Assembly (NCBI RefSeq): GCF_024124905.1
Contig: NZ_JAMXST010000001.1
Coordinates: 868,001-932,000 of the forward strand
Length of the DNA: 64,000 nucleotides
Direction of reading: 5' to 3'
From: Cellulosimicrobium cellulans
GTDB lineage: Bacteria; Actinomycetota; Actinomycetes; Actinomycetales; Cellulomonadaceae
The translations under genes were made by a program, and so were the position numbers. Under the pieces are notes generated by a model. It did no database searches. It was not told the DNA's origin and saw only the letters and a list, made by a program, of their open reading frames with translations. Shown here piece after piece: positions 36,343 to 44,348 of the stretch (positions within the stretch are counted from its first letter, which is position 1; every line of letters begins with the position of its first letter).

Positions 36343-37599
36343 ATGGCACATCTCCCCCCTCCCGGTGGCGCCGCGCCCCTGCGGCGTCGTACGCGCCGCA
36401 CCCGGCGTGCCGTCGCGGCGTGGGCGACGGCCGTCGTCGTCGGCCTGCTCGCCGCCTGCTCGCCGGGCGATCCGGGCGACGCTGCCTCTCCCGATCCCGC
36501 GCGGACCCCCGGCGCCCCGTCCCCCGCCCCGCCCCCTGCGCCCGACCCCTCGGACGAGCCCGCGGTCCTCGAGGAGCCGGTGGAGGCCCCCGCGCGCTAC
36601 CTGCTCGCGACCGAGGCCGAGTCCGACGGGCTCGCCGTCGTCGATCCGACGATCCGGGACGGGAGCGCCGTCGTCGACCGCGTCGAGGTCGGCGCCGCGC
36701 CCTGGGGGATCGCCGTGCACGCCCCGACGATGCGCGCGTACGTCTCGACGGCGCAGGGCGTCGCGGTCGTCGACCTCACCACGCGCGAGCGCGTCGACCT
36801 GATCCCCTACCGAGACACGCCCGCCCGGGTCGGGTTCGGCGAGTACCGACGCGGCGGCATGGGCATCGCGGTGTCGCCGGACGGCACCCGCGTCTACGTG
36901 GCCGTCCACCGGGGCGACTCGTCCACGCTCGAGACGATCGACGTCGCCGCGCGCGAGGTCCTCGCGAGCACGCCCGTGGGCCTGCGGCCGTTCGACGTGC
37001 TCGTCGCGGCCGACGGCCGCGCGGTCTACACGGTCGACCACGACGAGTTCTCCGTGCACGTCGTCGACACCACGACGTTCGAGGCCCGGCGGATCGAGGT
37101 CGCCCCCTTCGGCACGGAGGGCGGCCTCGCGTCGTTCGAGAAGCCGCACTACGCCGTCCTCGACGACGACGGGTCGCTCCTCCTCCCCTACCAGGGACGC
37201 GTCCTGGTCCGTCTCGACCCGGCCACCGGCACGACGACGACGGTGCCGTCCGCGGCCGACAGCCACCAGCACGGCGTCGCCCGCGCGCCCGACGGCCGCG
37301 TCGTCGTCGTGGGCAACGGCCCGTTCGGCAACGCCGCGGGCGGCCCCAACGTGGCCGTGCTCGACCCCGCGACCGGGTCGGAGCAGGTCGCGCCGCTGAC
37401 GCGCCGGCACGAGACCGCGACCACGTGGACCGACCCCGCGACTGGGGCCCTCAGCGCCGTGCTCGCCGGCGGCTACACCCAGGCCGAGGCGTGGGACGGC
37501 GCGACCGTCGTCGACCTCGCCACCCTCGCCACGTACGAGATCCAGATCCCCGGACGGCCCCAGGTCGTCGTCCCGCTCCCGGAAGGACCCGCCGCATGA
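36343..37599 (+). CDS. Beta-propeller lipoprotein (YVTN-type repeats)
   Basis: The 418-residue protein has a basic N-terminus, a hydrophobic stretch and a lipobox VGLLAAC (cysteine near residue 40), so it is a surface lipoprotein. A Pro-rich linker of about 35 residues follows, then a beta-propeller of the YVTN/cytochrome D1-like type: VGAAPWGIAVHAP, GGMGIAVSPDGTRVYVAVH, VGLRPFDVLVAADGRAVYTVD, DSHQHGVARAPDGRVVVVG. Such propellers bind ligands or partners; no catalytic site is obvious. It overlaps the amidohydrolase by ATGA, so the two form an operon behind the palindrome at 36326-36335. Its role there is unknown, perhaps substrate capture. Confidence 0.85.
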   Translation: MAHLPPPGGAAPLRRRTRRTRRAVAAWATAVVVGLLAACSPGDPGDAASPDPARTPGAPSPAPPPAPDPSDEPAVLEEPVEAPARYLLATEAESDGLAVVDPTIRDGSAVVDRVEVGAAPWGIAVHAPTMRAYVSTAQGVAVVDLTTRERVDLIPYRDTPARVGFGEYRRGGMGIAVSPDGTRVYVAVHRGDSSTLETIDVAAREVLASTPVGLRPFDVLVAADGRAVYTVDHDEFSVHVVDTTTFEARRIEVAPFGTEGGLASFEKPHYAVLDDDGSLLLPYQGRVLVRLDPATGTTTTVPSAADSHQHGVARAPDGRVVVVGNGPFGNAAGGPNVAVLDPATGSEQVAPLTRRHETATTWTDPATGALSAVLAGGYTQAEAWDGATVVDLATLATYEIQIPGRPQVVVPLPEGPAA

Positions 37600-38843
37600 C
37601 CAGCCCGAACGCCCCCGAGACCGTCACCGTCCTGCGCGACGTCCGCCCCTGGGGCGGCGAGCGGGTCGACCTGCACGTCGCCGACGGACGGATCGCCGCG
37701 GTGACGCCGCACGACCCTGCCGCGCCCGCGCCGTCGGGCACGTCGTCGGACGCGCCGGCCGCCGGGGCCGACGGGGTCGTCGACGGACGCGGCCTGCTCG
37801 CGCTGCCCGGCCTCGTCAACGCCCACGCGCACGTCGACAAGAGCTGGTGGGGCAAGCCGTGGGTCAGCTACGGCGGCGAGGCGACGACGCAGGGCCGCAT
37901 CGCGCACGAGCGCGCGCACCGCGACGAGCTCGGCATCCCCGGCGTCGACGTCACGCTCGCCGTGCTGCGCGAGTTCGTCCGCCACGGCACGACGGCGATC
38001 CGCACCCACGTGGACGTCGACCTCGGCCTGGGCCTGCACGGCATCGAGGTCGTGCGCGAGGCGCTCGCCGCGCTCGGCGGCGCCGTGCACGCCGAGATCG
38101 TCGCGTTCCCCCAGGACGGCGTGCTGCGTCGCCCGGGCGTGCTCGACCTCCTCGACGCGGCCGCCGCCGCGGGGGCCGAGCACGTCGGCGGCCTCGACCC
38201 CGCCTCGATCGACCGCGACCCGGTCGGCCAGCTCGACGGGCTCTTCGCGATCGCCGAGCGCCGCGGCGTCGGGATCGACGTGCACCTCCACGACGGCGGC
38301 GACCTCGGCGCGTTCCAGGTCGAGCTCATGATCGACCGCACGCTGCGCGCGGGACTCCAGGGCAAGGTCAACGTCGCGCACGGCTTCGCGGTCGGCGACG
38401 TCCCGGCGTCGCGCCAGGCGGACCTCGTCGCCGCGATGGGCGAGGCCGGCATCACCATGACGACCGTCGCGCCGATCGGCGCCGCGCCCCTGCCCGTGCA
38501 CGCGCTGCGCGCCGCGGGCGTCGCCGTCGGGCTCGGCACGGACGGGATCCGCGACCTGTGGTCGCCGTACGGGACCGGGGACCTCCTCGCCCTCACGACG
38601 CAGCTCGCGCGCCTGTCCCGGTTCCGGTACGACGAGGAGCTCGTCACCGCGGCGCGCGTCGCGACGTCCGACGCCGCGCGCTTCGTCGGCCGCGACGTGC
38701 ACGACCTCGTCGTCGGCGCGCCCGCGGACGTCGTGCTCGTGGACGCCGAGAACGTGCCCGACGCCGTCGTGCGCGCCCCGCGCCGCGCGCTCGTCGTGGC
38801 CGCGGGCCGGGTCGTCGCGCGCGACGGCGACGTGCTCGTCTGA
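37596..38843 (+). CDS. Amidohydrolase, cytosine deaminase-like
   Basis: The 415-residue metal-dependent hydrolase has the amidohydrolase TIM barrel: LLALPGLVNAHAHVDKSWWGKP with the first metal ligands (HxH in NAHAHVD), RTHVDVD, IDVHLHDGGD, KVNVAHGFA (histidine), and GLGTDGIRD with the final aspartate. The order and the AHVDKSWWG motif resemble the CodA/cytosine deaminase branch that acts on ring amides or amines. Its partner is the upstream lipoprotein (ATGA overlap), and both are likely under the same GntR-like control. Substrate cannot be fixed from sequence; pyrimidine, triazine or hydantoin-like compounds are possible. Confidence 0.88.
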   Translation: MTSPNAPETVTVLRDVRPWGGERVDLHVADGRIAAVTPHDPAAPAPSGTSSDAPAAGADGVVDGRGLLALPGLVNAHAHVDKSWWGKPWVSYGGEATTQGRIAHERAHRDELGIPGVDVTLAVLREFVRHGTTAIRTHVDVDLGLGLHGIEVVREALAALGGAVHAEIVAFPQDGVLRRPGVLDLLDAAAAAGAEHVGGLDPASIDRDPVGQLDGLFAIAERRGVGIDVHLHDGGDLGAFQVELMIDRTLRAGLQGKVNVAHGFAVGDVPASRQADLVAAMGEAGITMTTVAPIGAAPLPVHALRAAGVAVGLGTDGIRDLWSPYGTGDLLALTTQLARLSRFRYDEELVTAARVATSDAARFVGRDVHDLVVGAPADVVLVDAENVPDAVVRAPRRALVVAAGRVVARDGDVLV

Positions 38844-38974
38844 GCCCTCCCCGAGGCGGGCCGTCGCCCGGCCGCGACCCGCGCGCGGCCAGGCGATGAG
38901 TTCGTGGGGCACCGGTCGTCTACCTCCACGACACACGTACCGGGCGAACCGCCCACGACGCCGGAGGCACACTC

Positions 38975-39382
38975 ATGAGCACGCAGATCTTCGTCAACCT
39001 GCCCGTCAAGGACCTCGACGCCTCCAAGGCGTTCTACACGGCCCTCGGGTACTCGGTGAACGAGCAGTTCACGGACGAGAACGCGTCCTCGATCGTCCTC
39101 AGCGACACGATCTACGTCATGCTCCTCACCGAGGAGTTCGCGAAGCGGTTCACGAACAAGTCGATCGCCGACGCCACGTCGACGACCGAGGTCATCAACG
39201 CCCTGAGCGTCGGCACGCGCGAGGAGGTCGACCGCCTGGCCGACGCCGCGTTCGCCGCCGGCGCCACCCCGGTCAAGGACCCCCAGGAGGAGGGCGGGTT
39301 CATGTACTCCCGCAGCTTCGCCGACCTCGACGGCCACCAGTGGGAGGTCCTCTTCATGGACCCGACGGCGTTCGAGGGCTGA
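38975..39382 (+). CDS. VOC / glyoxalase-fold protein
   Basis: The 135-residue protein matches the VOC family branch often annotated as a lactoylglutathione lyase-like or extradiol dioxygenase-like protein: IFVNLPVKDLDASKAFYTALGYSVN (core LPVKDLDASKAFYTALGY), then FADLDGHQWEVLFMDP at the end. Both halves of the betaalphabetabetabeta fold are present. The ATG at 38975 follows CCGGAGG. It is a single gene with its own terminator. Substrate unknown. Confidence 0.88.
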   Translation: MSTQIFVNLPVKDLDASKAFYTALGYSVNEQFTDENASSIVLSDTIYVMLLTEEFAKRFTNKSIADATSTTEVINALSVGTREEVDRLADAAFAAGATPVKDPQEEGGFMYSRSFADLDGHQWEVLFMDPTAFEG

Positions 39383-39389
39383 CGCACCG

Positions 39390-39462
39390 CACGAGGTAGA
39401 GCGTCCGGTCTCGAGGTAGAACCCCGCGTGTCCTCCCTCGAGACCGGACGCTCCATCTCGTG
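39390..39462. terminator. 27-bp-arm palindrome containing CGAGGTAGA
   Basis: Arms 39390-39416 and 39436-39462 pair over 27 positions with two non-standard pairs, around a 19-base loop. The left arm starts CACGAGGTAGAGCG, so the CGAGGTAGA motif of the 21-bp repeats is built into the arm, and a second GAGGTAGAACC spans the arm-loop junction. It separates the VOC gene from the next oxidoreductase. Confidence 0.7.
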
Positions 39463-39510
39463 ACGGTCGGTCTCGGGAATCGGGCGGGCGCGCGTGCCGT
39501 TGCCGCCATC

Positions 39511-40446
39511 ATGCGAGCCATCACCTACTCCCGCTACGGCGGCCCCGACGTCCTCGAGACGACCGAGCTCCCGACCCCCAAGGTCGGGCCCGACTCCGTG
39601 CTCGTGCGCGTGCGCGCCGCGAGCGTCAACCCGGTGGACTGGAAGGTCCGCGAGGGCTACCTCGACCAGATCATGGACGTAGCCTTCCCCGTCGTCCCCG
39701 GCTGGGACGTCGCGGGCGTCGTCGAGCGCGTGGGCCTGGACACGCCCGAGCTCCAGGTGGGCGACGAGGTGTACGGGTACGTGCGCAAGGACGTCGTCGG
39801 AGGCGAGGTGTCGGGCGGGACGTTCGCCGAGCTCGTCGCGGCGCCGGTCCGCACGCTCGCGCGCAAGCCCGCGGCGTGGTCGTTCGAGGAGGCCGCCGCC
39901 GTGCCGCTCGCGGGTCTGACGGCATTCCAGACGATCCGGCGCGCGGGGGTCGCGGCGGGGCAGACGGTCCTCGTGCACGCCGCGGCCGGCGGCGTCGGGT
40001 CGTTCGCCGTCCAGATCGCCCGGGCGCTCGGCGCGCGCGTGATCGGGACCGCGTCCGAGCGCAACCACGACTTCCTGCGCTCGCTCGGCGCCGAGCCGGT
40101 CACGTACGGCGACGGACTCGCGGACCGCGTCCGGGCGCTCGCGCCCGAGGGCGTGGACGTCGTCCTCGACTACGTGGGCGGCGACGCGCTCGACACGGTG
40201 CCCCAGGTGCTGCGCGACGGCGGCACGGTCGCCTCGATCACGGAGGCCCGGGCGCGCGACGAGCTCGGCGGGCACTACGTGTGGGTGCGCCCCGACGCGG
40301 CGGACCTCGCGGAGCTCGCGCGCCTCGGCGAGGAGGGCGTCCTGCGTCCGGAGGTCGCGGAGGTGTTCGACCTCGCCGACGCCGCCGACGCGCACCGCGC
40401 GAGCCAGTCCGGCCACGTGCGCGGCAAGATCGTCGTCCGGGTCTGA
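39511..40446 (+). CDS. Zinc-independent MDR oxidoreductase (quinone oxidoreductase-like)
   Basis: The 311-residue NADPH-dependent enzyme belongs to the medium-chain dehydrogenase/reductase family: MRAITYSRYGGPDVLETTELPTP (core MRAITYSRYGGPDVLE) at the N-terminus, VNPVDWKVREGY, GWDVAGVVERVG, and the cofactor loop VHAAAGGVGSFAVQIARALGARV (core AAAGGVGSFAVQIA). No structural zinc cysteines are seen, as in the quinone oxidoreductase subgroup. The ATG at 39511 is preferred to upstream in-frame ATG 39460, which would add 17 residues lacking family features. Confidence 0.9.
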   Translation: MRAITYSRYGGPDVLETTELPTPKVGPDSVLVRVRAASVNPVDWKVREGYLDQIMDVAFPVVPGWDVAGVVERVGLDTPELQVGDEVYGYVRKDVVGGEVSGGTFAELVAAPVRTLARKPAAWSFEEAAAVPLAGLTAFQTIRRAGVAAGQTVLVHAAAGGVGSFAVQIARALGARVIGTASERNHDFLRSLGAEPVTYGDGLADRVRALAPEGVDVVLDYVGGDALDTVPQVLRDGGTVASITEARARDELGGHYVWVRPDAADLAELARLGEEGVLRPEVAEVFDLADAADAHRASQSGHVRGKIVVRV

Positions 40447-40453
40447 CCCCCGC

Positions 40454-40519
40454 GAGATCGACCCGAGCGTCCCCAGATCGACCCACCGAGGGTCGATCTC
40501 GGCCGCTCGGGTCGATCTC
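40454..40519. repeat. Nested palindrome of GATCGACCC motifs, copy 1
   Basis: An outer pair GAGATCGACCCGAGCG (40454-40469) with its complement (40504-40519) encloses an inner pair AGATCGACCC (40475-40484) and GGGTCGATCT (40490-40499). Every arm carries the same ten-base motif AGATCGACCC. It lies between the convergent oxidoreductase and cupin genes, so it can terminate both. A relative lies at 40936-41007. Confidence 0.8.
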
Positions 40520-40526
40520 CTCGTCG

Positions 40527-40907
40527 TCAGGCGTCCGGGAGCTCGCGCAGCGGCGACGTGAGGTCGCCTCCCGCGTCGCCCGTGTTCACGGTCCCTCGGC
40601 GCTCGACGAGCACCGCGGAGGTCTCGACGTCGGCCCGCGGCCGGTGCTCGACGCCCCGCGGCACGACGAACAGGTCGTGTGGCCCCAGGACGACCGCCCG
40701 CTCGACGCCGTCCTCGCGCAGGTCGATCGTCAGCTCGCCCGCGAGCACGAGGAACAGCTCGTCGGTGTCGGGGTGGGTGTGCCAGACGAACTCGCCGCGC
40801 ACCTTGACCACCTTGACGTCCTGGTCGTTGAGGCTCGCGACCCGGTGGGGCTGCCAGTGCCCGTCGAACGTGTCGAGGGCGGCGAAGAGGTTGCGCGCGT
40901 CGGTCAT
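40527..40907 (-). CDS. Cupin-domain protein
   Basis: The 126-residue protein is a single-domain cupin: VWHTHPDTDELFLVLAGELTIDL carries cupin motif 1 (HxH ... E), and VLGPHDLFVVPRGVEHRPRA carries motif 2 with the last histidine. These positions bind a divalent metal. Such small cupins are mostly of unknown function. The ATG at 40907 (MTDARNLF) is chosen over the longer upstream frame, which would run through the palindrome. The gene is flanked on both sides by copies of the nested GATCGACCC palindrome. Confidence 0.86.
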   Translation of the reverse strand: MTDARNLFAALDTFDGHWQPHRVASLNDQDVKVVKVRGEFVWHTHPDTDELFLVLAGELTIDLREDGVERAVVLGPHDLFVVPRGVEHRPRADVETSAVLVERRGTVNTGDAGGDLTSPLRELPDA

Positions 40908-40935
40908 GTGCCCACCCTGCCACTCCCCTGCGCGC

Positions 40936-41007
40936 CGCGAGATCGACCCGCACGTCCGAGATCGACCCTCAGAGGGCCGACGTCGGAGCGCTCGGGTCGA
41001 TCTCGCG
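40936..41007. repeat. Nested palindrome of GATCGACCC motifs, copy 2
   Basis: Outer arms CGCGAGATCGACCCG (40936-40950) and its complement (40993-41007) enclose an imperfect inner dyad with another AGATCGACCC. Unlike copy 1 it lies between divergent genes (cupin start 40907, aminopeptidase start 41032), where a terminator would make no sense; it may instead bear on the promoters. Confidence 0.75.
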
Positions 41008-41031
41008 GGTGAGCGGTGCCACGCTGGCACC

Positions 41032-42210
41032 ATGTCCAGCACCGACGCCGCACGTCCGGGGGCCGCGTTCGGCCCCGAGGTCTACGCCGCCCGCCGCGAG
41101 CGCGCCGCCGCGCACGCCCGCGACGCCGGGCTCGCGGGGCTCCTCGTCTCGCCGGGGCCCGACCTCGCCTAGTTCACCGGCTACGCGCCGCCGGACACCG
41201 AGCGCCTCACGCTGCTCGCCATCCCCGCGGGCGAGCCCGGCGCACGGGCCGGCGCGTCCGTCGTCGTGCCGCTGCTCGAGCGCGGCGACCTGGTCTCGGC
41301 CCCGGGCGCCGACGGGCTCGACGTCGTGACCTGGCGCGACGGCGACGACGAGCACGACGCCGCCGCACGCCTCCTCGACGGGACCGGCACCTATGCCGTC
41401 TCGGACTCGACGTGGGCGCTGCACGTGCTCGGTCTCCAGCGAGCCCTCCCGGACGCGCGGTTCACCGCGTTCACCGACGCCGTCCCGACGCTGCGCGCCG
41501 TCAAGGACGCGCAGGAGGTCGAGCGCCCCGCCGCGGCGGGCGCCGCCGCCGACGCCGCCTTCGGCCAGATCCGCGAGGTCGCGTTCGCGGGCCGGCGCGA
41601 GCGGGAGGTCGCCGCCGACCTCGACCGGTTCCTGCGCGAGCACGGGCACGAGCAGGTCGACTTCACGCTCGTGTGCGCGGGACCGAACGGCGCCGACCCG
41701 CACCACGACGCGGGCGACCGGGTCATCGAGCCGGGCGACCTCGTCGTGCTCGACTTCGGCGGGCTCCGCGACGGCTACGGCTCGGACACGACGCGCACGG
41801 TCCTCGTCGACGGTGGCACCGACGACGCGCTCGCCGCGCAGCAGCGCGAGGTCTACGACGTCGTCCGCCGCGCCCAGCAGGCAGGGGTCGACGCCGTACG
41901 ACCCGGCGCGACGTGCCAGGACGTCGACCGCGCGGCGCGCGCCGTCATTACCGACGCGGGCTACGGCGAGTTCTTCGTGCACCGTACGGGGCACGGCATC
42001 GGCACCACGACCCACGAGCCGCCGTACATGGTGGAAGGCGAGGACCGGCCGATCGAGCCCGGCATGTGCTTCTCCGTCGACCCGGGCATCTACCTGCCCG
42101 GACGGTTCGGCGTGCGGATCGAGGACATCGTCGTCGCGTTCCCGCCGGACGTGCCCGACGGCGCACGCCGCCTCAACACCTCGACGCACGACCTCCAGAC
42201 CGTCCGATGA
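41032..42210 (+). pseudogene. Xaa-Pro aminopeptidase (M24B) interrupted by an amber codon
   Basis: The frame from ATG 41032 encodes 392 residues of an M24 aminopeptidase but carries an in-frame TAG at 41170-41172 (codon 47), where the family has tyrosine: DLA-stop-FTGYAPP in place of DLAYFTGY. One base change (TAC to TAG) would explain it. The catalytic domain downstream is intact: LDFGGLRDGYGSDTTRT (two metal Asp), HRTGHGIG (His), THEPPY and RIED (Glu). Some other positions are unusual (proline in EVERPAAAG). It is a recent inactivation, a sequencing error or a read-through codon; restart at an internal ATG/GTG would lose the N-terminal domain. Overlaps the methyltransferase by ATGA. Confidence 0.8.
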
Positions 42211-42812
42211 GGGACCCGGCGCGCTGGCCCGCCTACAACGCGGCCCAGCGCGGGCGGCCCGTGCGCGACCTGTGCCGCCGGGTCCTCGACCTCGCAGGCC
42301 CGGGCGACGGGCGCCTCGCGCTCGACCTGGGCTGCGGGGCGGGCGTCGAGACGGCCGCGATGCTCGACGCCGGGTGGCGCGTCGTCGCGCTCGACCCGGC
42401 CCCTGGGACCGGCGACCTGGTGCGTGAGGTCGTCGGGCCGGGCGACCGCGGTCGGCTCACCGTGCACGAGGCCGGCGCCGCGGACGTCTCCACCCTGGTC
42501 CGCCCCGCGGCCGTGCAGCTCGTCCACGCGAGCTACGCGCTCCCGCACCTGCCGCGAGCGGTGTTCGACGACGCGTGGCGGCAGGTCCGCGCCGCGCTCT
42601 CCCCGGGCGGGTGGCTCGCCGTCGACCTGTTCGGCGACCGCGACTCGTGGGTCGGCGCGCAGGACGAGACCTTCCTGTCGCGCGCCGAGGTGGACGACCT
42701 CCTCGCCGGGCTGGACGTCGTGGTGCTCGACGAGGTCGAGGAGGACGGCGAGGCGTTCAGCGGGCCGAAGCACTGGCACACGTACGCCGTGGTCGCCCGA
42801 GCACCGGGCTGA
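42207..42812 (+). CDS. SAM-dependent methyltransferase, class I
   Basis: The 201-residue protein has the Rossmann-type SAM motif I LALDLGCGAGVETAAML, then VVALDPAPGTG (motif II acid) and LVHASYALPHLPRAVFDDAW (core ASYALPHLPRAVFDDAW), which aligns with motif III of small-molecule methyltransferases, and SPGGWLAVDLFGDRDSW. The ATG at 42207 overlaps the stop of the interrupted aminopeptidase, so translation probably depended on it; the amber codon could reduce coupling. It converges on the MFS gene with ten bases between. Substrate unknown. Confidence 0.85.
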   Translation: MRDPARWPAYNAAQRGRPVRDLCRRVLDLAGPGDGRLALDLGCGAGVETAAMLDAGWRVVALDPAPGTGDLVREVVGPGDRGRLTVHEAGAADVSTLVRPAAVQLVHASYALPHLPRAVFDDAWRQVRAALSPGGWLAVDLFGDRDSWVGAQDETFLSRAEVDDLLAGLDVVVLDEVEEDGEAFSGPKHWHTYAVVARAPG

Positions 42813-42822
42813 GCGTGCACGC

Positions 42823-44253
42823 TCAGGCGGCGGCGTCCGCGGTCGCGCGCACCTTCTCGTTGCGGATGCCGACCCAGCTCAGCACGCCGCCGAGGACGAG
42901 CAGCGCCGCCGTGACGACGAGCGAGCGGTGGAAGCCGTCGAGATCGAGCACGCCGCCGACGATCACGCCCGCGAACGCGATGACGACCAGGCCCGCGACG
43001 CGGGACACCGCGTTGTTCACCGCCGAGCCGATCCCAGCGTCCGCTGCGGGGATCGAGCCGAGGATGGCGGACGTGAGCGGGGCCACGGTCATCGCGAGGC
43101 CGAGGCCGAAGAGCAGGAGACCCGGGAGGACCTGGGTGACGTAGACGGCGTCGTCGGTCGTCGTGAGCAGCAGCAGGTAGCCGGCCCCGCCGACGATCGG
43201 CCCGACCGTCATGAACAGGCGCGGGCCGTAGCGGCCCGCGAGCGCCCCGAACCGCGTGGAGAGCGCGAGGAGCACGAGGGTCACCGGGAGCTGGGCGAGC
43301 CCGGCGGCCGTCGCGCTGTACCCGCCGACCTGCTGCAGGAACAGCGTGACGACGAACCCGCCGAAGTAGAGCGCCCCGTAGATGGCGGCGGTCGCGAGGT
43401 TGCCCCACGCGAAGTTGCGCACGCGGAACAGGCGCGGCGGGAGCATGGGGTCGGGGGCGCGACGCTCCCACCCGACGAACACCACGAGGCACGCGACCCC
43501 GACGACGCACGGCCCCCACACCACCGGGCTCGCCCACCCGAACCGGCCCTGCTCGATGAGCGCGAACACGGTGCCGGCGAGCCCGACGGCGGCGAGCGTC
43601 GCCCCGGCGACGTCGATGCGGCGTCGCCCGTCTGGGCCGCCCGCGGCCCCCGGCTCCTCCGCAGCGGACCGCGGGACGCCGCGCAGCAACCACAGCGTCA
43701 CCGCGACGGGGAGCACGTTGATCCAGAACACCCAGCGCCACGAGATGGTGTCGATGAGGATCCCGCCGAGCAGGGGGCCGACGAGCGACGCGGTGCTGGT
43801 CCACGCGGTCCAGGAGCCGATGGCACGGGACTGCCGCTCGCCGTCGAACGTCGAGATGATCATGGCGAGCGAGCTGGGCACGAGCAGCGCACCCGCGACG
43901 CCCTGGAGCCCGCGCGCGACGACGAGGAACAGCCCGTCGGGGGCGAGCGCGCACGCGACGGACGTCACCGCGAAGCCGACGAGGCCGATCGCCATGATGC
44001 GACGCCGGCCGTGGACGTCGGACAGCGAGCCCGCCAGGAGGATGAGCGCGCCGAGCGTGATCATGTACGCGTCGACGACCCACTGCTGCAGTGCGAGGCC
44101 CGTGACCGGCCCGGTCGTCAGCTCGGCGGAGATCGCGGGCAGCGCGACGTTGACCACCGAGCCGTCCAGGAACGACACGAACGACGCGAGGACCGCGACC
44201 ACCAGCACTCGCTGCTGCACCGTCACCGACCCACCGTACGACTCGACTCTCAT
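42823..44253 (-). CDS. MFS transporter, DHA2 family
   Basis: The 476-residue protein has about fourteen membrane segments. It begins VAVLASFVSFLDGSVVNVALPAIS, a DHA2 motif (core FLDGSVVNVALPAI), and has GSLSDVHGRRRIMAIGL and a GxxxGPxxGG type antiporter motif (SLVGPLLGGIL). The ATG at 44253 gives MRVESYGGS; a GTG at 44226 is the alternative, and the ATG at 44322 lies inside the operator and is unlikely. It is divergent from tetR (44349) with a perfect dyad between them, so a TetR-regulated exporter. Substrate unknown. Confidence 0.88.
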   Translation of the reverse strand: MRVESYGGSVTVQQRVLVVAVLASFVSFLDGSVVNVALPAISAELTTGPVTGLALQQWVVDAYMITLGALILLAGSLSDVHGRRRIMAIGLVGFAVTSVACALAPDGLFLVVARGLQGVAGALLVPSSLAMIISTFDGERQSRAIGSWTAWTSTASLVGPLLGGILIDTISWRWVFWINVLPVAVTLWLLRGVPRSAAEEPGAAGGPDGRRRIDVAGATLAAVGLAGTVFALIEQGRFGWASPVVWGPCVVGVACLVVFVGWERRAPDPMLPPRLFRVRNFAWGNLATAAIYGALYFGGFVVTLFLQQVGGYSATAAGLAQLPVTLVLLALSTRFGALAGRYGPRLFMTVGPIVGGAGYLLLLTTTDDAVYVTQVLPGLLLFGLGLAMTVAPLTSAILGSIPAADAGIGSAVNNAVSRVAGLVVIAFAGVIVGGVLDLDGFHRSLVVTAALLVLGGVLSWVGIRNEKVRATADAAA

Positions 44254-44317
44254 GCCGTCCCGACCGAGGCGACCGGGACGGCGTGACGCGCGGTGCTCCG
44301 CGGGGCGGTCGGTCGAC

Positions 44318-44341
44318 ACCATACCTAGAGGTAGGTATGGT
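44318..44341. promoter_or_regulatory. TetR-type operator between MFS and tetR
   Basis: ACCATACCTA (44318-44327) and TAGGTATGGT (44332-44341) form a perfect 10-bp inverted repeat with a 4-base centre. TAGGTA in each arm would serve as a -10 on its own strand, so both genes would be repressed by one site. The tetR start at 44349 would then be nearly leaderless. Confidence 0.8.
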
Positions 44342-44348
44342 GACCGCC

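Noticed and set aside
44283-44348. Longer start for the tetR gene at 44283 or 44337
   Set aside because: Both would run through the operator and -10 region; the family N-terminus begins at 44349.
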